A DNA stretch of 17,422 nucleotides. Source: Myxococcales bacterium. Lineage in GTDB: Bacteria > Myxococcota_A > Bradymonadia > UBA7976 > UBA1532. A program made the position numbers and the translations under genes. Below, in pieces: positions 13,534 through 17,422 of the stretch. Below the pieces are notes generated by a model. It was not told where the DNA came from. It saw only the letters and a list, made by a program, of their open reading frames with translations, and searched no databases. Location: positions 1 to 17,422 of the forward strand of contig JACKDL010000059.1 of NCBI GenBank assembly GCA_020633555.1. The letters are read 5' to 3'. Numbering within the stretch: the stretch's first letter is position 1; every line of letters begins with the position of its first letter.

Positions 13534-14856
13534 GCCCGGGTCTGCGGTGGGCGGATCCAGGAACTGCATGAACAGCAAGGGGTGCGGGAAGTACCAGGTC
13601 CGCTCGTTCGGGTAGGGCAGCAGCCAGTAGCTGCGCAGCAGCTTCTGCGCGCCGTCGTCCGGCGGCAGCCGCTCGTCGCGCGCGCTGCGCAGTTGGGCCA
13701 GATCCTGCTGCGTCAGGCCCATCTCCAGGTTGCGCCGGGCCGCGTCCACCACCTTGTCCGCGATGGCGGGCGTGATGCCGTCGACCCCGGCGTCGTAGCA
13801 CAGGCCCACGGCCTGCTGGATGAGCTTCATGAACTCGCGTACCCGCCCGCCACTGGCCCAGCCCAGGCGGGCGAGCGCGTCGGGGGTGAAGGCCTGGACA
13901 CAGCCCAGATCGGTCGTGCGCGCGGCCCACACGGCCTGGAAGAACCGGGCGCCCAGCTCGGTGGGCTGCAGTGGCTGCAGCGGATCCATCACCGGGATGT
14001 TCGCCAGTACCACCGGCGTAAACCCGCGCACGGCGGCGCCCAGGCCGAGGTGGCGTACCAGGATGGGACCCGTTGCCAGGGTGGGGCAGGGCAGCTCGGC
14101 CAGAAGCGTGGACCGCACGAACAGGCGCTCCACCGTCGCCGGCTCGCCGATGCGGTCCAGCCCGTCGATGAAGCAGGCCACCGGCTTGCCGCGCTCGTTC
14201 AGATCGCCGATGAGCGCGTGCACGGCCGCGCCCAGGGCGCGGACCCGATCGTCCTGGTCGGGGGTCAGCTCGCGGCGCCCGATGCGAAGCTGGCGCTGCC
14301 ACTGGGCGCTGGCGGCCACCGCCCGTAGGCCCTTGCTCACCGCCGCGCTGGCCGGCTCCACCGCCGCGAGCGTCCCGCCCACCAGCACCATGAGCCCCTG
14401 CGCCAGCTTGGCGACGTCGAGCGTGGGCGGCGGATCGGGCTCGAAGGCCAGCCGCGCTGCGGCCAGCGCCTTCGCGCGCCCAGGGGCCCAGCGGTGCCCC
14501 AGCGCCTCGCCCGCGCGGTAGATGTGCAGCCCCACCAGGAACAGCACCTCCCAAGGCTGCACATGGTCCAGCGCGTCCTCGTCGCCCAGGCGGCGGGCGA
14601 AGAAGTCGTGCAGATCCACCACCACCACCAGGTCGCGCTCGACGCGGGCTTCGGCCACCGACAGCAGTTCGGTGGACTTGCCCGAGCCCACCGTGCCCAG
14701 CATGAGGTAGTGCTTCTTGCCGAAAGGGCGCCCCAGGGCCGGCCGCAGCTGCTCGGCCGGGCTGTAGCGCCGCGCCACCCGCCAGGCTGGGTGGTGGAGC
14801 TGCACCGGCTCCTCGGGGTTGAAGCGGTCGTGGATCTGAGCCCAGGGCGTCTGCAT
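13531..14856 (-). CDS. AAA+/STAND-type ATPase (Orc/Cdc6-like), partner of the TPR protein
   Basis: 441 residues, cytoplasmic. Walker A is GTVGSGKST (54-62, Lys60); Walker B is ACFIDGLDRI (227-236, Asp231); the sensor-2-like ASGGRVREFMKL (334-345) carries Arg338/Arg340. The end (about 405-433) reads RSYWLLPYPNERTWYFPHPLL, as in the winged-helix ends of such ATPases. The opening WAQIHDRFNPEEP and SPAEQLRPAL with YLMLGTVGSGKSTEL is a pattern I recall in uncharacterised ATPases of myxobacteria that sit beside TPR or effector genes. Inference: an ATP-driven switch acting with the TPR protein seven bases downstream. The ATG at 14856 has no ribosome site and is preceded by TACCGT six bases upstream, so it may be leaderless. 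Alternative: a DNA-binding regulator of other kind. Confidence 0.85.
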   Translation of the reverse strand: MQTPWAQIHDRFNPEEPVQLHHPAWRVARRYSPAEQLRPALGRPFGKKHYLMLGTVGSGKSTELLSVAEARVERDLVVVVDLHDFFARRLGDEDALDHVQPWEVLFLVGLHIYRAGEALGHRWAPGRAKALAAARLAFEPDPPPTLDVAKLAQGLMVLVGGTLAAVEPASAAVSKGLRAVAASAQWQRQLRIGRRELTPDQDDRVRALGAAVHALIGDLNERGKPVACFIDGLDRIGEPATVERLFVRSTLLAELPCPTLATGPILVRHLGLGAAVRGFTPVVLANIPVMDPLQPLQPTELGARFFQAVWAARTTDLGCVQAFTPDALARLGWASGGRVREFMKLIQQAVGLCYDAGVDGITPAIADKVVDAARRNLEMGLTQQDLAQLRSARDERLPPDDGAQKLLRSYWLLPYPNERTWYFPHPLLFMQFLDPPTADPG

Positions 14857-14862
14857 GGGCGG

Positions 14863-14868
14863 ACGGTA
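14863..14868 (-). promoter_or_regulatory. Possible -10 box for leaderless ATPase transcript
   Basis: Minus strand TACCGT (14868-14863) lies exactly six bases before the ATG, the same spacing as TATACT before the sugar kinase ATG. TTCCGA, 17 bases further upstream, matches three of six -35 bases. No Shine-Dalgarno sequence is present. Confidence 0.3.
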
Positions 14869-15003
14869 GCAGAAGGGGCAGGGGGTCGGAAGCGGTCGAA
14901 CCTGCGCGGGCAGGATGGCCTTGCGGCTGCCGGCGGCGGTACGGTGTGGGCCGGCGTAGGCTGGGGCTCAAGGCCATTGGGCGCGCTGCAGGCCCGAGAC
15001 TCT

Positions 15004-15008
15004 GGAGG
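15004..15008 (+). promoter_or_regulatory. Ribosome site setting the GTG start of the NACHT gene
   Basis: GGAGG six bases before the GTG at 15015-15017. The frame is open for some distance upstream without another supported start, so this site decides it. The rest of the 158-base divergent gap 14857-15014 holds no convincing plus-strand promoter. Confidence 0.7.
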
Positions 15009-15014
15009 CGACCT

Positions 15015-17422
15015 GTGCCGGTTGTGGGCGTGTTGGGTGTGGGCGTTCAGGGGGACACCGTCGACCGGCTGGGCTTGGCCATGGCGTGGGCCGTGGCCGA
15101 GCGCGGCTTGCAAACCACCTGGCTTGAGTGGGGCACGGCGTCCAAGCACCTGAGCACGTCGATGGATGGGCGGACCGAACGCCGCTGGCGGCAAGGTCGG
15201 CTGCGAACCACGGCCACGGTCGCGAATGCCGACGTCATGCCGCCGTTCGCGGGCAGGCCCAACCTCGCGTTGATTCCTGGCTGGTGCGACCGGAAACGGC
15301 CAGACAAGGCGACCGCTGCGAAGGAGTTGCGGCAGTACCTGAACGAACAACCTGCCGCCTCGTGGCACTTCGTCAGGGAAGAGGAGGACTGGAGGACGGG
15401 CGAGCTGTTCGTGGCGTGTGATCTGCTGCTGGTCGTGTGCTCGACCACCGGCGATACGCTGCGCCGCCTACGACGCGGCCTTCCAGCAGCGCCGTCTGCG
15501 CTCTACATCTGGCTGGAGGATTGGTCGCCGGAAGACGGTCGGGAGCATCTGCTCCAGCACCTCCCAGGTGCCTTCGCCGAAGGTGCCCCTGGAGCGTCGT
15601 TGCCCTTGGGCAGGGTCGTCAGCCCCGAATGCGATCCGAACTGCGCTGGCAGCGTCCCTCGGTGGGTTCGAAGCAAGTGGCTCCAAGGGGTGATCGTCAC
15701 GCGCAACTGGTCTGCTCCGATCGAGCGACTGGCGGCCCGCCTGGGATCAAGTCTGCCTGCGGTCACCGAGGTCGGGGTTCTTGATTGGACCAGCGTGCCC
15801 CGTTTCGTGGCGGCCATCGGGCCGCAGGTCTCGCAGGACGGCCCCTTCACAGCCGACCTCGCCCGCTATGGACGGGCGCAGAGCATCGTGGACTGCTTTC
15901 GGGGCGGTGGCCACCGGCTGGTGGTGGGTGACCCTGGGGTTGGCAAATCGAAGGTGGCGAAATCGCTGCGGCAAGAGGGGGTTGACTACGCAGCGCTCGG
16001 GAGCTTCCGGGTCGACGACACAGTCTCCGGTTGTACGGAGACGGTTCTCGTCCTCGACGGTGCGGACGAGTTTACGGCAGGACCAAACGAGTTGGTGGCC
16101 CAGGTGATCCGTGGGCTCCGTCGTCGAAGAGAGCGGCCGGGCGCCGGCGAGCTCGCGCTGTGGGTGTTTGGGCGTGAGGGGGAGTGGCGGGAGGCACTCG
16201 CCGCCGAGCTCAACCTGGAGCCCGACGACCAGCTGCGCCTTCTGCCCCTTCGACGTTGCGACGTCGAGCCGCTCGCCCGCGAATTCACGGGCACACCGAG
16301 CACCGGCCTGCTGGAGGACGCTCTTTCGAAGGGGCTCGGCGCCATTGCGTCGCTGCCTCTCGGCGTAAAGCTCCTCGCCACCCTGTGGGAACGGGCCGGT
16401 GCATTGCCGACTGACCGGGTGGAGGTGTACCGCCAGGGTCTCGAGGCGCTCTTGGAGAAGGACCCTTCGCCATCGCGTACTTTGGGCGTCGCAGAGCCAC
16501 TCGCCTGGGCCGTGGTCGCCACGGGGTCGGGGGAACTGCGACGAGGTGTCGCGCCAGATTCCATCGATCTCATCAAGGCGGAGCGGTGTTTCGCGACCTT
16601 GGCCGGGCGGGACGTTGCGGCGGCCATGAGGAGTTCGGTCTTCGCCCCGTCGAACGGCGGGTGGCGCTTTGTGCACCGCAGCTTCGCGGAGTATCTCGCA
16701 GCCTGTTTCGTCAAGGCCCAGCCGCTCCGCCGAAGCCACCTCAGCGACCTGCTGGTCCGAAGTGGCAGGGTGCCCGAGCGACTGCTTGCGTTCACCCATT
16801 GGCTGGCGGAGATGGACCCAAGTGTACTGGACCTGGTCGCTGAGCGCGACCCGGTGGCCCTCTTGGGCTCCAAGCTCCCCGCGTCGCCTGAGGCTCAGCG
16901 GCGCTTGCTGGTCAGGTTGGCAGACGAGATGCGCGCCGGGCGCCACAGCCCATGGGCTGATCACCTGGGCAGCTTCGACCCCGCCGCCCTGGTTGATGAG
17001 CTGGCGGAGTTGCAGCGCGACCGGTCGCCCGAGGTCCAGCGGCTGGCCGTGATGGTGCTGGCCAACGCCGAGCCCTCCGTCGCCATCGACACGCTGACGG
17101 CGACCGCGACCGATGAGGGATTGCCGGCCGGCGTAAGGCACACGGCAGTCGAGTTGCTTCGTCGGCCCACGCTGGTCACGGCGTTGGGGGGCCGGTCTGA
17201 TCTGGTCGATGAACTCCGCGCTCTGTTACTGGACCAGGCAACGGGCGGCGAGATGACGCTTGACCTGCTCTGGTTGCTTTGGCCGGAGCACCTGAAGTCG
17301 TTGGAGGCGCTGCGGGCACTGGCTCGACCAGGGCTCGGCCAGACCGACCGGGGCTACTTCATCGCGACCCACGGGGCTGCTCTGGTGGCGGCGTTGGACG
17401 CGGCCGAGTACCTCATTGGCGC
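15015..17422 (+). CDS. NACHT-type STAND NTPase with degenerate MinD/ParA-like N-terminus and HEAT-like C-terminus (3' end outside window)
   Basis: At least 802 residues, open at the window end. Residues 1 to about 245: VVGVLGVGVQGDTVDRLGLA, then RGLQTTWLEWG, NLALIPGW and CDLLLVVCSTTGDTLRRL, in the order of a MinD/ParA fold, but the P-loop lysines are absent. The NACHT module follows: Walker A GDPGVGKSK (305-313, Lys311), Walker B VLVLDGADEF (344-353, Asp348 and the NACHT DGxDE), sensor-like ALWVFGREGEW, LRLLPLRRCDVEPLAREF, LPLGVKLL with VEVYRQGLEALL, and the winged-helix end WRFVHRSFAEYLAA (550-563). From about 590, helical repeats of HEAT type (SPEVQRLAVMVLANAEP) form the probable sensor. 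Bacterial NACHT proteins are established anti-phage switches. Expected to be cytoplasmic. It is divergent from the ATPase. G+C and codon use (TTG, GTT, CGA, CAA) differ from its neighbours. The class is firm; the N-terminal fold is inferred. Confidence 0.9.
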   Translation, partial: MPVVGVLGVGVQGDTVDRLGLAMAWAVAERGLQTTWLEWGTASKHLSTSMDGRTERRWRQGRLRTTATVANADVMPPFAGRPNLALIPGWCDRKRPDKATAAKELRQYLNEQPAASWHFVREEEDWRTGELFVACDLLLVVCSTTGDTLRRLRRGLPAAPSALYIWLEDWSPEDGREHLLQHLPGAFAEGAPGASLPLGRVVSPECDPNCAGSVPRWVRSKWLQGVIVTRNWSAPIERLAARLGSSLPAVTEVGVLDWTSVPRFVAAIGPQVSQDGPFTADLARYGRAQSIVDCFRGGGHRLVVGDPGVGKSKVAKSLRQEGVDYAALGSFRVDDTVSGCTETVLVLDGADEFTAGPNELVAQVIRGLRRRRERPGAGELALWVFGREGEWREALAAELNLEPDDQLRLLPLRRCDVEPLAREFTGTPSTGLLEDALSKGLGAIASLPLGVKLLATLWERAGALPTDRVEVYRQGLEALLEKDPSPSRTLGVAEPLAWAVVATGSGELRRGVAPDSIDLIKAERCFATLAGRDVAAAMRSSVFAPSNGGWRFVHRSFAEYLAACFVKAQPLRRSHLSDLLVRSGRVPERLLAFTHWLAEMDPSVLDLVAERDPVALLGSKLPASPEAQRRLLVRLADEMRAGRHSPWADHLGSFDPAALVDELAELQRDRSPEVQRLAVMVLANAEPSVAIDTLTATATDEGLPAGVRHTAVELLRRPTLVTALGGRSDLVDELRALLLDQATGGEMTLDLLWLLWPEHLKSLEALRALARPGLGQTDRGYFIATHGAALVAALDAAEYLIG

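Noticed and set aside
13238..14977. A 579-codon minus-strand frame overlapping the ATPase
   Set aside because: Frame-shifted shadow, Arg/Ala/Gly-rich; Walker A, Walker B and sensor motifs are in the other minus frame.
14857..15014. Search for a plus-strand promoter of the NACHT gene (TTGCGG at 14921-14926 with TACGGT at 14940-14945)
   Set aside because: The spacer is only 13 bases, too short for a sigma70-type promoter; no better pair was found.
15747..17141. A 464-codon minus-strand frame opposite the NACHT gene
   Set aside because: No recognisable domain, and the plus frame carries Walker A, Walker B and the HRSFAEYLAA motif without a stop.

Overview
This is a GC-rich stretch, about 75-80% G+C in the lines I counted by hand. 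It looks like the chromosome of a myxobacterium-like organism (Myxococcota or a related former deltaproteobacterial lineage). The signs are several exported or lipid-anchored proteins with glycine-rich or five-residue repeat linkers, the MopE-type metal-binding motif (CNGxDDDCDG), Cys-rich repeats of the kind seen in myxobacterial secreted proteins, and strong G/C preference at third codon positions. That G/C preference also produces very long spurious antisense frames. Organism assignment is inference. I see no rRNA, tRNA, IS element or CRISPR array. No gap between genes exceeds about 165 bases.

Layout. 1-1047 (-): start of a Cys-rich secreted/lipoprotein gene that leaves the window. 1177-1836 (-): HAD-IB phosphatase. 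1934-2875 (+): PfkB-family sugar kinase (fructokinase-like), divergent from the phosphatase and with an apparently leaderless promoter. 5905-2897 (-): a two-gene unit, a WecB-type UDP-GlcNAc 2-epimerase followed by a lipoprotein with two M15 peptidase-like modules, the second of which has lost its metal ligands. 6071-9586 (+): a very large lipoprotein with a GATEM repeat linker, two MopE motifs, a beta-helix and Kelch blades. 9660-10151 (+): a small exported protein. 14856-10160 (-): an ATPase, a TPR protein translationally coupled to it, and a cytochrome P450, all on one strand. 15015 to the window end (+): a NACHT-type STAND NTPase, divergent from the ATPase gene.

How the genes may work together. 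The left two thirds is an envelope and secretion region: sugar metabolism (kinase, epimerase, HAD phosphatase) beside several lipoproteins with peptidoglycan-related or adhesion-like folds. The right third is the most interesting part. The ATPase/TPR pair and the divergent NACHT protein are nucleotide-switch proteins of the type that cluster in NTP-dependent biological conflict (anti-phage or self/non-self) loci. The NACHT protein begins with about 245 residues resembling a MinD/ParA fold whose Walker lysines are missing, which I have not seen described. Base composition drops to about 63% G+C in the NACHT gene (hand count of 15961-16080), while the ATPase and TPR genes match the host, so the NACHT gene may be a later arrival.
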